Shown here: piece after piece, positions 17,069 to 26,334 of the stretch
Layout: each line of letters begins with the position of its first letter
Numbering within the stretch: the stretch's first letter is position 1
The notes under the pieces: generated by a model
Database searches by the model: none
What the model saw: the letters and a program-made list of their open reading frames with translations, nothing else
What the model was told of the DNA's origin: nothing
Position numbers and translations under genes: made by a program
Assembly (NCBI GenBank): GCA_023665805.1
Contig: JAMPDJ010000006.1
Coordinates: 58,909-122,908 of the forward strand
Source: Bacteroides sp.
Lineage (GTDB): Bacteria; Bacteroidota; Bacteroidia; Bacteroidales; Bacteroidaceae
Direction: 5' to 3'
DNA: 64,000 bases

Positions 17069-18514
17069 ATGCTGAATAAAGTGTTTGTTTATATCCTTGG
17101 GGCGATTGCGATGGTATCATGCAGCGAATCTTTCAACTCGATATACGAGGATGTCGAGGAAAAGGATCCCAATGTCGTGCCGCCCGAGGAACTGAATCTG
17201 AAAAACGTCAATATCCTGCCTACACTCTCCGATCCGTTATACAATATTGAAAGTACGAGATTCTCGGGAGGTGGACCTTTTGATAGTTATGATAAAGACA
17301 GGGAACATTGGCTGAACACGAGGTTCAAGGTATTCGGACTGCTTACTGGAAATAAAGCCGGAGGCGCGCCTGATTATGCTGCGGCCGAAACAGGTGACAG
17401 ACAGTATGGTGTCCTGTGGAACCAGACGATGGGAATATCGGACCAGCAGGGACATACCATATTCTATGACGCAGAGAACAAGCCGGTCTCATGTAAATAC
17501 AATCCTGATGACAAGTTGTATCGATATAAGTTCTTCTTGCTGGGTACTGACGGACTGAATGCGGATATTCGCGTAGACGGAAATAATACTCTTGTCGCAC
17601 GTATGGACTTGGATGGCGTTCATGACGTGATGCAGAGCTTTGCATATCATACAGAAAATAAGTATGCGGAAGAAGTGGGGCAGCTTCCTGACGATGAGAC
17701 CACCAAGGTGTTCCTTGACGGTGGACGGGATAATTTGTATAACAGAATGTCTGGCAACCGTGGACTGCATCCGATATTCAATGTCCGCCATCTGTTGAGC
17801 AGGTTCGATATTCGTGTAAAAGGAGGTAATCCTCAATTGGATAAGACTTGTGATTTCTTGAGAATCTTTGTAAAGGACGTATCGATAAAGGCGGCCAAGA
17901 AAGTGGATGTCACGGTTGCAGATGATAGCTGGGAACGCGATGAATATATAGAGAAATTTCAGACAAACCGTCTGATAACTCAAATCGGGCAGCCTGTGCC
18001 CTATGCATTGACCATTGTTCCCAACGCTATGCGAAATACGCCATTCACGGTTGAGAATCGTGGAGATATCGATTTCGATTTCCTGAATGAAGAGAGTCAT
18101 GTGCTGAGTGAGCAAATCGGGGAATCGGTTATTCCCGAGGGTTCTCATTGGGTGGGCAGCACAGTAGCCGACTCGTTGTGTAAGACTGTATTTATACCTC
18201 CATTGCCTACGGATGACGGACATTTTGTCCTGTCGTTCAAGTACAGATATGTCTATATGCATTATGACCGGCTTACCGGAAAATATCATATAGGCCAGGG
18301 AGGAGGCCTTCTGAACAAGCAATCTGTATGGGAGGAATTTGACGAGAGCATAACCATACCCAATGTGGATTTGGACGGTAATACCGTTGTATACGAGGGG
18401 GGAAAGAAATATACTATAGTGGTTACAGTGTATGGCAAGTCTGTAGTCATGGTCGATGTGCTACAGCCCACAAAGTGGGAAGACGGAGGAAATATAGATG
18501 TAGAGGGTTATTAG
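17069..18514 (+). CDS. Fimbrillin-like lipoprotein 1
   Basis: 481 residues with lipobox AIAMVSC (Cys 18). After an acidic linker comes the fimbrillin-type pattern: NVRHLLSRFDIRV in the middle (compare the same motif in the next two genes), then paired beta-sandwich strands ending YTIVVTVYGKSVVMVDV and a final PTKWEDGG. This is the two-sandwich fimbrillin fold (FimA/Mfa-like families). It is longer than most structural fimbrillins and may be a tip or adaptor subunit. 19 bp separate it from the DUF5119 gene. Confidence 0.7.
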   Translation: MLNKVFVYILGAIAMVSCSESFNSIYEDVEEKDPNVVPPEELNLKNVNILPTLSDPLYNIESTRFSGGGPFDSYDKDREHWLNTRFKVFGLLTGNKAGGAPDYAAAETGDRQYGVLWNQTMGISDQQGHTIFYDAENKPVSCKYNPDDKLYRYKFFLLGTDGLNADIRVDGNNTLVARMDLDGVHDVMQSFAYHTENKYAEEVGQLPDDETTKVFLDGGRDNLYNRMSGNRGLHPIFNVRHLLSRFDIRVKGGNPQLDKTCDFLRIFVKDVSIKAAKKVDVTVADDSWERDEYIEKFQTNRLITQIGQPVPYALTIVPNAMRNTPFTVENRGDIDFDFLNEESHVLSEQIGESVIPEGSHWVGSTVADSLCKTVFIPPLPTDDGHFVLSFKYRYVYMHYDRLTGKYHIGQGGGLLNKQSVWEEFDESITIPNVDLDGNTVVYEGGKKYTIVVTVYGKSVVMVDVLQPTKWEDGGNIDVEGY

Positions 18515-18602
18515 TCATGTCAAGTTACATGTAGAAATGAAAGCATGCGATATTACGTTATATATATAACCATTATTTACTAATTTCTAATTATCAAAAT
18601 CT

Positions 18603-19826
18603 ATGAAGAATCTTTTTTGGGGTGGAGTCATGTTATTTGCGTGGAGTAGCTGTTCAAACGACACAGTCCCGGGTGTGAATGACAATGATGATGTTGACAA
18701 GAAACTTGTTCCAGTAACCTTGGGATTGGAGATGGCTTCAGCCAATGTTGAGGGCACGAGAAGTACCGGTACTGTGGGTGGTACTACCGACGAGACCAAC
18801 GTATGGCGTTATGAGAACCTTTATGTTCTGTTCACTACCAGTGACCCAAGGGCTCTTGAGGACGAAAACGCCGAATGGGGCTTTGCCAGCGTACGCGGTA
18901 CTGTCCTGAAGGAGCAGTTTGACAATACTTTCTATGCCCGTCCTACGGAGATGGAACGTGATGGTGCCAAGGTATGGGGCATTGACTACACATGCGATCC
19001 GAATGAGGGCGGCAACGTAAAGTACTATCCGGCTCAGGGTAGCGGTGATTTCTTCGCCTATTATGTGGACGATGCTGCCGTGAGCAGCGATTCCAAAGGC
19101 AATCCCGGATACGTGATGGAGGACAATGCCATGTCTGTCGCCTTCAAGATCAATGGCAGCCAGGACCTGCTGACCGGTAAGGCTGATATTGCTGTAACCG
19201 GTGACGAGAAAGGCTTTTCTGCAAAGACGGCTCGTGCCAATATCATTCCCAACATCAGGATGAAGCACATGTTGACCCGTTTGACATTTACGTTGAAAAA
19301 CGGCAACAAGAACACAGCTAACATTACCGTCAACAGCCTGTCCGTGAAATCAAAGAATAGTGGCAAGATGTTTGTGGCATATCAGCAGGAACCTGCAAGC
19401 AAGATGGTTTGGGATGATTCATCCGAGAAACTTTATCTGAAGCGTGCCATGAAGCCGGAGGAGCCTGGCTATTTCGTGGCTTCTTTGGAGGCAGGCAAGT
19501 GCCCGTTGGTTGATTTTACGCCAGTCAAGCTGGATGGCGAGACGGATCTCAATGTCGGTGAGGCTTTGTTCGTGAATCCGGGCGAGAGCGAGTATGTCAT
19601 GTACATAGAACTTGAGCATAGCATTACAAGCAACGGTGAGGTAACGACAGAACCTGTCAGTGTTCCTTTGACCCTGCGCCTTGGAGGAGGCGTTCCCTTT
19701 GAGGCAGGAAAGAGCTATCATGTGAATGCCACCATCTATGGCCTTGAGGAAATACGACTTGAGACAGAGTTGGAGAAATGGGTGGAATATGGTGAACCCA
19801 TAGAGGTAGGTAGCGATAACTTCTAA
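18603..19826 (+). CDS. Fimbrillin-like lipoprotein 2
   Basis: 407 residues, lipobox FAWSSC (Cys 17). Core motifs are RMKHMLTRLTFTLKNG, a long N-terminal sandwich with FYARPTEMERDG, and the closing KSYHVNATIYGLEEI followed by LEKWVEYGEP, all typical of the Mfa-like fimbrillin family. Fimbrillins are exported as lipoproteins, trimmed by a Rgp-type or other protease and joined by donor-strand exchange; whether this one is polymerised is unknown. An 88-bp AT-rich gap precedes it, unlike the tight packing before, so it may have extra control. Confidence 0.75.
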   Translation: MKNLFWGGVMLFAWSSCSNDTVPGVNDNDDVDKKLVPVTLGLEMASANVEGTRSTGTVGGTTDETNVWRYENLYVLFTTSDPRALEDENAEWGFASVRGTVLKEQFDNTFYARPTEMERDGAKVWGIDYTCDPNEGGNVKYYPAQGSGDFFAYYVDDAAVSSDSKGNPGYVMEDNAMSVAFKINGSQDLLTGKADIAVTGDEKGFSAKTARANIIPNIRMKHMLTRLTFTLKNGNKNTANITVNSLSVKSKNSGKMFVAYQQEPASKMVWDDSSEKLYLKRAMKPEEPGYFVASLEAGKCPLVDFTPVKLDGETDLNVGEALFVNPGESEYVMYIELEHSITSNGEVTTEPVSVPLTLRLGGGVPFEAGKSYHVNATIYGLEEIRLETELEKWVEYGEPIEVGSDNF

Positions 19827-19861
19827 TTGAATTATGCAGTCTGAATAAAATAGACCTTGAA

Positions 19862-20995
19862 ATGAAAATATCAAAAACTGTATTGCTGTTAGGAGCATCA
19901 GCATTCATGTGTGCCTGTTCCAACGATGACGTGTTAGCACCGGATTCGATTGCGGGTGCATTTGAGCCTTCCGAGGTGGATATACAATTAGGTGGTGCCA
20001 ACGTGAGTATCATTTCACGTGCGCCTATATTTGACGATGGTAGCGGTAACATCAAGAATCTGGCGGTATGGTGTCTGGCCAAGGATGCCATGCAGGAAAA
20101 TCTGGCACCTCAGGACATCAAATGGTTTGGCGGACTTCCGGAGAACAATACTTGCTGCATCATGAATAATGTCAAGTCAAACATTATTGCCAACACAGTC
20201 AAGTGGGATGATGTCAATGCGAGATATTTCTATCCCGTGTCCCAGTTCTACAGGTATGAGTTCTATGCCAACTATCCATATACGACGGACATCTCATACA
20301 CTCCTACTTCAGTAGCGGCCAACTACACGATAGACGGTACTCAGGATCTTATCTGGGGACGTGCCACAAGCGATGCTCCGTATGCATGGAGTGCAAAGTA
20401 TTTTCGTGCCAATGGTGGTCAGACAGAGGAGAATCGTCCTGGCCTGAAGCTGGAGCATTTGCTGACACGCCTGGTCTTCCACATACAGCCGGGTGCAAAG
20501 GTAGATATTCCGGATGCGAGTGAGGAAGAACTGGACTTCACGTCGGCAAGCTCGATGATGGTGGATTCGTTGCAGATATGCAATGCGTATACCAAATTGA
20601 CTATAAATGTTGCAGACTATAACAATCTGGACATGGGAATCGGTAATCGCGTGGTACGTACTAACAGCACGACCGATACTCTGTATCTGAAAGATTCAAA
20701 CGGTGCCATAGTCAACCCGATTCAAGTACCTGCGCTGCCTTCTTTGAAGACGCAGTGGGGTGAGAGCATCATGCTGTTTCCCTCTGATCAGTACATAGTG
20801 CGTATCGTGTTGCATGATACCGTAGGTCGCAAGTATGTTTCGGAAATACCTCTGACGTTGACCAATCAGCCGGCCGGTTTCGAGCGTGGCAAGAGCTACA
20901 ATATCACAATTACCGTACATGGTGCCACGGAGGTTGCCTTGGGAGCACAGCTGAGCCCATGGGAATTTGTGGAAGGTCCCGGATTGAACCTTTAG
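19862..20995 (+). CDS. Fimbrillin-like lipoprotein 3
   Basis: 377 residues, lipobox FMCAC (Cys 19). It shows KLEHLLTRLVFHIQPG in the middle and KSYNITITVHGATEVAL before the closing LSPWEFVEGP, the same layout as the preceding gene, so the two probably arose by duplication and then diverged. The stop codon directly abuts a fragment of a family-1 repeat element (20997-21040). Likely a structural or accessory subunit at the cell surface. Confidence 0.75.
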   Translation: MKISKTVLLLGASAFMCACSNDDVLAPDSIAGAFEPSEVDIQLGGANVSIISRAPIFDDGSGNIKNLAVWCLAKDAMQENLAPQDIKWFGGLPENNTCCIMNNVKSNIIANTVKWDDVNARYFYPVSQFYRYEFYANYPYTTDISYTPTSVAANYTIDGTQDLIWGRATSDAPYAWSAKYFRANGGQTEENRPGLKLEHLLTRLVFHIQPGAKVDIPDASEEELDFTSASSMMVDSLQICNAYTKLTINVADYNNLDMGIGNRVVRTNSTTDTLYLKDSNGAIVNPIQVPALPSLKTQWGESIMLFPSDQYIVRIVLHDTVGRKYVSEIPLTLTNQPAGFERGKSYNITITVHGATEVALGAQLSPWEFVEGPGLNL

Positions 20996-20996
20996 T

Positions 20997-21040
20997 CCAA
21001 ATTGGTCATTGGAATGTCAATGTGCATAAATCATATCAGG
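20997..21040. repeat. MITE-like element family 1, end fragment F
   Basis: CCAAATTGGTCATTGGAATG followed by TCAATGTGCATAAATCAT matches the left end of the full copy at 48939 (CCCCAATCGGTCATTAGAAC then GTCAATTTGTATAAATCAT). Only this end is present. It begins one base after a stop codon inside the envelope locus. Confidence 0.6.
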
Positions 21041-21062
21041 GTTTAAGCACAAATCGGAACTT

Positions 21063-21126
21063 TCCTCCAATATGGAGGAGATGTATGTAAAAGGGCTGTC
21101 AGTCCGGAATTCCCGGGCTGACAGCC
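21063..21126 (+). promoter_or_regulatory. Two RNA hairpins in the gap inside the envelope locus
   Basis: TCCTCCAATATGGAGGA is a perfect short hairpin. Next, GGCTGTCAG pairs with CTGACAGCC around an AATT-centred inner stem (21094-21126). There is no T-run, so it is not a clear terminator; it may attenuate or process the transcript between the fimbrillin genes and the DUF3575/poly-barrel pair. Confidence 0.5.
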
Positions 21127-21164
21127 GATATAGAAAGAACAAATAGAGTATTCTCGTACTGATA

Positions 21165-21701
21165 ATGAAAAAGATTCTTGTTGTTATTCTCTTGATGATG
21201 ACCTCCATGGCTGGTAGGGCACAGATGTTGGCCCTTAAGACCAATGCATTGATGGATGTAGGTATGGTTCCCAATATAGGGCTTGAAATAGCAACAGGCA
21301 GCCGCACTTCTTTATGTGCAAACGGATTTGCCAGTTGGAGTATATATGGAATGAAAGCAAAGACATACGGTTTCATTCCGGAGTTCCGGTATTGGCTTTC
21401 CGGCAATACGTTTTCCAAACTGTTTCTTGGTGCCGGTGCGACATTGGCGCACTATGACCTTGCCACCGGAGGAACCAATTATTATGGTTCGGCTTATGGT
21501 GCCGGGCTGAATATCGGTTATGATTGTTGGCTGTCGAAGCATTTCTCCGTGGAATTTCACGGTGGAGTTGGAATGTACTACTATCATCATGCCCGCACTG
21601 GTGAAGGGGACATCTTACCGGTGAATCCCGAATACAATGCTCAGGGCTGGACTGTTCTGCCTTATAATATAGGTATTAGTTTTGTATATGTAATCAAATG
21701 A
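21165..21701 (+). CDS. DUF3575 outer-membrane-type protein
   Basis: 178 residues with a signal peptide ending GRAQ. The frame LALKTNALMDVGMVPNIGLE, then GFIPEFRYWLSG, FLGAGATLAHYDL and YGAGLNIGYDCWLSKHFSVE is a compact DUF3575 protein: about eight amphipathic strands, so a small outer-membrane barrel, ending near an aromatic-rich last strand. In Bacteroidetes such proteins sit beside fimbrillin genes. Its stop overlaps the start of the next gene by four bases, coupling it to the poly-barrel protein. Confidence 0.85.
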   Translation: MKKILVVILLMMTSMAGRAQMLALKTNALMDVGMVPNIGLEIATGSRTSLCANGFASWSIYGMKAKTYGFIPEFRYWLSGNTFSKLFLGAGATLAHYDLATGGTNYYGSAYGAGLNIGYDCWLSKHFSVEFHGGVGMYYYHHARTGEGDILPVNPEYNAQGWTVLPYNIGISFVYVIK

Positions 21702-24700
21702 TTATAAGACTTTGTCATAGATTTCAATGCATCTGCTCCGCTTTGGCTCGCAGCGGTGCAAGATGTTTCATATATAGTTTTCTGATTGTCCCGTGCCACG
21801 TCTTGGCGCAAGTCGGAACCGATACGGTGTCTGCCGGCGTGAGCACTGACGTGTCTTCGTCATCAGTAGGTGATGACGATACGAATGACGATGGTGTTGT
21901 CAGGACTGTGTCTTTCCGGCCCGAAGATGTCCAGTTGCAGAAGAGGTATCGTCCGTGCGAGAATGATACACTGTTCCCCGGACAATGGTGGCGACGCCTG
22001 TTCCTGGGTGTAGGCGGCGGTTTCCAAGGACTTTCAGATAATGCCGGTTCTGTGCAGGATTCTTATTTCAATGTCTATCTGGGATATAAATTCAATCCGG
22101 TGCATAGCCTCAGGTTGCACGGAACCTTGACGACTTTCAGGTACGGTGCCGATAACAGGTCTGCCAAAAGCATAGGTGCGGGCGTTGATTATCTGGCCAA
22201 TCTGACCAATTTCGCATGGGGGTATGATCGTTCGCGCCTTGTTGATGTGAGCACGGTCGTTGGTGCGGGCGTAAGGCTCGTCAGGGGCGGACTCCCGCAT
22301 AAATATGCACCCTATGCACATATAGGCGCGCATGCCGATTTGCATCTTAGCAGCAACTTTTCTCTCTTCGCGGAGCCTTATGTAGGTTTGCACAGGGGGA
22401 TGGATGTCCTTTTTGCGCGTCCCAACCGTGAGGCATGGAATCTGATGTATGGTGCCAATGTCGGTTTGCAGATGACGATGGAGAGGCGTACCGACCATTA
22501 CACCGAGGCGGATAGCATTTATCGCCATTTCTTCTTTGACAGCAGTATAGGGCTTGTCGTACCGGGCAGGAGCGGCGGCATTATGCATCGTGCAGGAACC
22601 GGTTATCAGGCAGCCGTGGGCATGTGGCTCAATCCCATGCTGGGTCTGCGCCTCGGTGCGCAGGCACAGTCGTTCCGCTGGAATTCCGTGTCGGACCATC
22701 TGTATGGTGCCCTTGTGCGCAAATCCGACAATCAGGCCATGTTCAGTGGCAGGATAGAGATGATACTGAATCCTATGAACTTCATGAAGCATTGGCGCAA
22801 TGCCCAAGGCGGACATGATTTTGACCTCAATCTCTTGTTTGGCGGAGATTTCGGCTGGAACACCAAGGCCAATGTGCCCAATACCACGAATGGCAGGTTC
22901 CGTTGCTATTATTATGGCTTTACGGGTGCAGCCCAGGTAATGTACCGTATATCCAATCCGGGAACATACATTTTCATCGAACCTCGCTATCTGGCAGCAA
23001 TGTATAATGTTCCTTACCTTAACACCAACAATAGTTTGAATACGGTGGAGCATAGTTTTTCGCTGAATGTCGGGACACGTCTTTACATGACCGGAGCATC
23101 CATGTCAAGTGGCGGAGGAAGTGAATTCGTTCCTCATTGGTGGGCAGGTGCGGATATTGGCGGTGTAAAGTGGCAGAAGACACAGGCCTTGACAACAGGC
23201 GGGTTGGGATATAATCCTTCAGTCGGCTTGTTCGTCGGCTACGATTGGAAACGTTACGCCTCGTTCCGTGCCCAGCTGGCATACCAGAGGTTGTTTGACA
23301 CGCATGCCGGTTCTTATGTCAACTATGATAGCGAAGGGAGGGGACACGGCGGTAGCGGATTATGGAAGTCGGCCTATGATGTCATGGATTTCAGGCTGTC
23401 TTACATGCTGAACCTTAACAACCTGTTTCAAGGATACGACAGCGAACGCCGCTTTAACATGTGGCTGACGGCAGGTCCCACTCTCAGCTATGTCTTCAAT
23501 CAGTCCGATGCATGGGTAGAGGACCAGCACGGCAAATTGCCTTCCTCGGGAGCGGTTGAATTGACTGACAGTCGTGAGGGGAAGGTGTCTCCTGGAGTGT
23601 CGGCTTCGCTGATGGCGGCATTGCGAGTGGCACCTCAGTACGACCTGTTGGTGGAGGCCTTGGGACAGTACAATTTCATAGCGGGGACTAATCCTGGCAG
23701 CAAGCCCAGGCTGAATAACATAAAGTACGGCCTTACCGTGGGCACCAGATACCATTTCGTTCCGGGTATGGTGAAGACCTGCAAGGAAATGAAAGGAGAG
23801 CGTTTCTTCTTCGACAGCAGTTATTCATGGGCTTCCAGTTCGGTGAAGAACTTCTTCCGGTTGGGAGGAACGCAGTATGCTGCCGCGTTGGGCATGTGGC
23901 TGAATCCTATTGTCGGCGGCCGTTTGGGACTGAATGCACAGACAATGCAATACTCTTCCTCTCCGATGTCCGTTCATGGAATGGACATGCGTAAATCCCG
24001 AAGCATGGTTACTCTGGGCGGACGTGCCGAACTGATGATGAATCCGCTCAATCTTTTCAACGGCTGGAGAGAGAAGGAAGGCGGACATGATTTTGAGACG
24101 AATCTGCTGGTGGGTGCGGAGGTAGGCGGCCTTGCCAAGGCCAACAAGAACTTCAGAAGCATGTATTATGGCATCACCGGAGCCGTGCAGCTCATGTATC
24201 GTGTGAACAATCCTGGAACATATATCTTTGTCGAGCCGCGTTTCCTTTCGGCACGTTACAAGGAGCCATATCCTAATTCCGGTGTCGAGGCCAACACGAG
24301 AGACAATATGTTTGCGTTAGGTGTCGGCACCAGAGTGTACATGTCGGAATCTTCCTCCCCTCGATCCGACTCCGGCAAGATGCTGCCTCATTGGTGGGCC
24401 GGATTGGATTTTGGCGGAGTAAAGTTGCAACATGTTTCTGCACTTCATCGTCCTAAAGGATTAGGGTTTAATCCCGCGCTGTCCATGTCCGTAGGCTATG
24501 ACTATAAGCCGTTGGCCTCTTTTCGTGCACAGTTGTCCTGGCAACGGTTCAATTCATATGTTGTCTCTTCCTTTACGGCTCTGGATGCCGACGGTGGCAG
24601 GATTACCGGCGAGGGATTGTGGGAACGTGGATACAATGTATGGGATTTGCGATTGGGTTACATGTTCAATGTGAACAATTTCCTTCAGGGATATGATGCC

Positions 24701-26323
24701 TCACGTAAATTCAACGTCTGGCTGACGGCAGGCCCCGTCCTCGCCTGGATTGGCAGCGAGACTGCCAAGGAGGCCGGGCAGACGTGGGCACAGGTGCCCT
24801 TGAAGAACATCCGTCTGGGCAATTCCCGTGCCGGCAAGGTTTCGCCTGCGGTATATGCGTCCATGATGACGACACTGAAAGTGGGTGACAACGTCGATGT
24901 CACGGCAGAGGTCTTGGGGCAGTTCAACCTGATTTCAGGAACCGGTCCCGGAACGGGTTCATACACAGACAACATCAAATACGGAACGGCATTGGGCGTA
25001 CGCTATCATTTCGACCAAGACCAGTTGAACGCCTTCTTCAGCGGTGCCGACTCCAAGCCTTGGCAAAAGGGATGGGAATTGAACGCCTCATACGGCTGGG
25101 CCATACCTCTCGACACCGGACTGGGCATGCATGCCGGTGGCAGCAGCATGTCCATGTCTGCAGGCTATTGGTTCAATAGGCTGTTGGGCGCACGTTTCGG
25201 GGTGGCGGGCCGACAGACATATTACCGTAAGCATGATGTCGGGGCCGTTGTAGAGCCTGTAAGCGGAATGCAGGTTCATGCGCCATATTCCGTGTACTAT
25301 TCCCAGCTGATGCTGGGCGGCAGGGCCGAAGTTATGCTGAGTCCGCTGAATCTTCTTCGTTCCCGTCGGGAACGTGATACGGCTCCACGCTGGGATATGT
25401 CATTGTCTGCGGGCATGAACTTCGGAGGCATGCACAAGACAGGCGGTTTCACTTGTGGATATGTCGGTTTCACCACCGCGGCAGCAGCCCTGTACAGGCT
25501 TTCAAGCACGGTGCAGCTGTATTTGGAACCGAGATATGACGTGTTCAACTACAGTAGGCACAATGATGCCATGAATTATGATGATTCATTTGCCGACCGT
25601 ATGTTCACGGTCAGCGTGGGTACACGCATTTCACGTCCGGTAGGTGAATCGCGTGAAGACAAACGGTCGGCCGGACCTGGACAGATGTCGCATCGCGGAT
25701 TGTGGGTCGGTGGCAGCATCGGTGGTTCTAAGATGATACAAAATCTTCGTGTCTCCGGCGGCGGCATGTCCGTTCAGCCTTCCATAGGTCTTTCTGCAGG
25801 ATACGATCTTGGCCGTCTGAGCAGTCTGCGTGCAAATTTGTTCTATGATATCCAGTCCCGCATGCTTCCCGGGCAACCCTATGAGGTTACCACCGCTTCC
25901 GGTATGAACAGGCGTTACAGCGGGACGATCGACAGCAGATTTCATCAGATGGATCTGCAACTGCTGTACATGCTGAATGTCACCAACCTTTGGACCGGTT
26001 ATGACAAACGCAATTCCTTGAATATGTACCTTGAGGCCGGGCCTATGTTTTCTACTATCCTGGCACAGGGCAATGCCTTGGCAGACGGCGAGGTCATGGG
26101 AGGAACCGGTTTCCGCTATCTGGGCAATGATTATAGCGGAAAGATTTCCATGGGAATGGCCGCAGGCGCATTGGTGGCGATACCGCTCAGTGGCCATTGG
26201 GACATTACCGCGGAGGTTATGGGACAATACTACCTGAACCGTAACTATATGCCAGAATATGCTCACAATATTGTCAACGGCATAAAGATTAACTTTGGCG
26301 TAGGTACAAGATATAACTTCTGA
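21698..26323 (+). CDS. Giant protein of seven tandem beta-barrel-like modules
   Basis: 1541 residues. A signal-like hydrophobic stretch (about 25-37) is followed by an acidic linker and then seven modules of about 170-210 residues, each strand-rich with alternating residues: about 95-262, 277-463, 479-686, 703-881, 898-1105, 1126-1312 and 1334-1541. Modules 2+3, 4+5 and 6+7 are repeats of one pair: the first half starts near FFFDSS and the second near HWWAGADIGGVKW. Module ends repeat as GTRLYM, GTRYHF, GTRVYM, GVRYHF, GTRISR, GTRYNF, like the final strands of outer-membrane barrels, and the protein ends in Phe as a BAM signal would. Each module may be an 8-stranded barrel, or each pair one larger barrel. 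I know no named family of this form. Confidence 0.75.
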   Translation: MIIRLCHRFQCICSALARSGARCFIYSFLIVPCHVLAQVGTDTVSAGVSTDVSSSSVGDDDTNDDGVVRTVSFRPEDVQLQKRYRPCENDTLFPGQWWRRLFLGVGGGFQGLSDNAGSVQDSYFNVYLGYKFNPVHSLRLHGTLTTFRYGADNRSAKSIGAGVDYLANLTNFAWGYDRSRLVDVSTVVGAGVRLVRGGLPHKYAPYAHIGAHADLHLSSNFSLFAEPYVGLHRGMDVLFARPNREAWNLMYGANVGLQMTMERRTDHYTEADSIYRHFFFDSSIGLVVPGRSGGIMHRAGTGYQAAVGMWLNPMLGLRLGAQAQSFRWNSVSDHLYGALVRKSDNQAMFSGRIEMILNPMNFMKHWRNAQGGHDFDLNLLFGGDFGWNTKANVPNTTNGRFRCYYYGFTGAAQVMYRISNPGTYIFIEPRYLAAMYNVPYLNTNNSLNTVEHSFSLNVGTRLYMTGASMSSGGGSEFVPHWWAGADIGGVKWQKTQALTTGGLGYNPSVGLFVGYDWKRYASFRAQLAYQRLFDTHAGSYVNYDSEGRGHGGSGLWKSAYDVMDFRLSYMLNLNNLFQGYDSERRFNMWLTAGPTLSYVFNQSDAWVEDQHGKLPSSGAVELTDSREGKVSPGVSASLMAALRVAPQYDLLVEALGQYNFIAGTNPGSKPRLNNIKYGLTVGTRYHFVPGMVKTCKEMKGERFFFDSSYSWASSSVKNFFRLGGTQYAAALGMWLNPIVGGRLGLNAQTMQYSSSPMSVHGMDMRKSRSMVTLGGRAELMMNPLNLFNGWREKEGGHDFETNLLVGAEVGGLAKANKNFRSMYYGITGAVQLMYRVNNPGTYIFVEPRFLSARYKEPYPNSGVEANTRDNMFALGVGTRVYMSESSSPRSDSGKMLPHWWAGLDFGGVKLQHVSALHRPKGLGFNPALSMSVGYDYKPLASFRAQLSWQRFNSYVVSSFTALDADGGRITGEGLWERGYNVWDLRLGYMFNVNNFLQGYDASRKFNVWLTAGPVLAWIGSETAKEAGQTWAQVPLKNIRLGNSRAGKVSPAVYASMMTTLKVGDNVDVTAEVLGQFNLISGTGPGTGSYTDNIKYGTALGVRYHFDQDQLNAFFSGADSKPWQKGWELNASYGWAIPLDTGLGMHAGGSSMSMSAGYWFNRLLGARFGVAGRQTYYRKHDVGAVVEPVSGMQVHAPYSVYYSQLMLGGRAEVMLSPLNLLRSRRERDTAPRWDMSLSAGMNFGGMHKTGGFTCGYVGFTTAAAALYRLSSTVQLYLEPRYDVFNYSRHNDAMNYDDSFADRMFTVSVGTRISRPVGESREDKRSAGPGQMSHRGLWVGGSIGGSKMIQNLRVSGGGMSVQPSIGLSAGYDLGRLSSLRANLFYDIQSRMLPGQPYEVTTASGMNRRYSGTIDSRFHQMDLQLLYMLNVTNLWTGYDKRNSLNMYLEAGPMFSTILAQGNALADGEVMGGTGFRYLGNDYSGKISMGMAAGALVAIPLSGHWDITAEVMGQYYLNRNYMPEYAHNIVNGIKINFGVGTRYNF

Positions 26324-26334
26324 TAGAGATATAG

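Noticed and set aside
22034..23053. 339-codon antisense frame within the poly-barrel gene
   Set aside because: Mirror frame of a clear repeat protein; His/Cys/Ile-rich with no motif.
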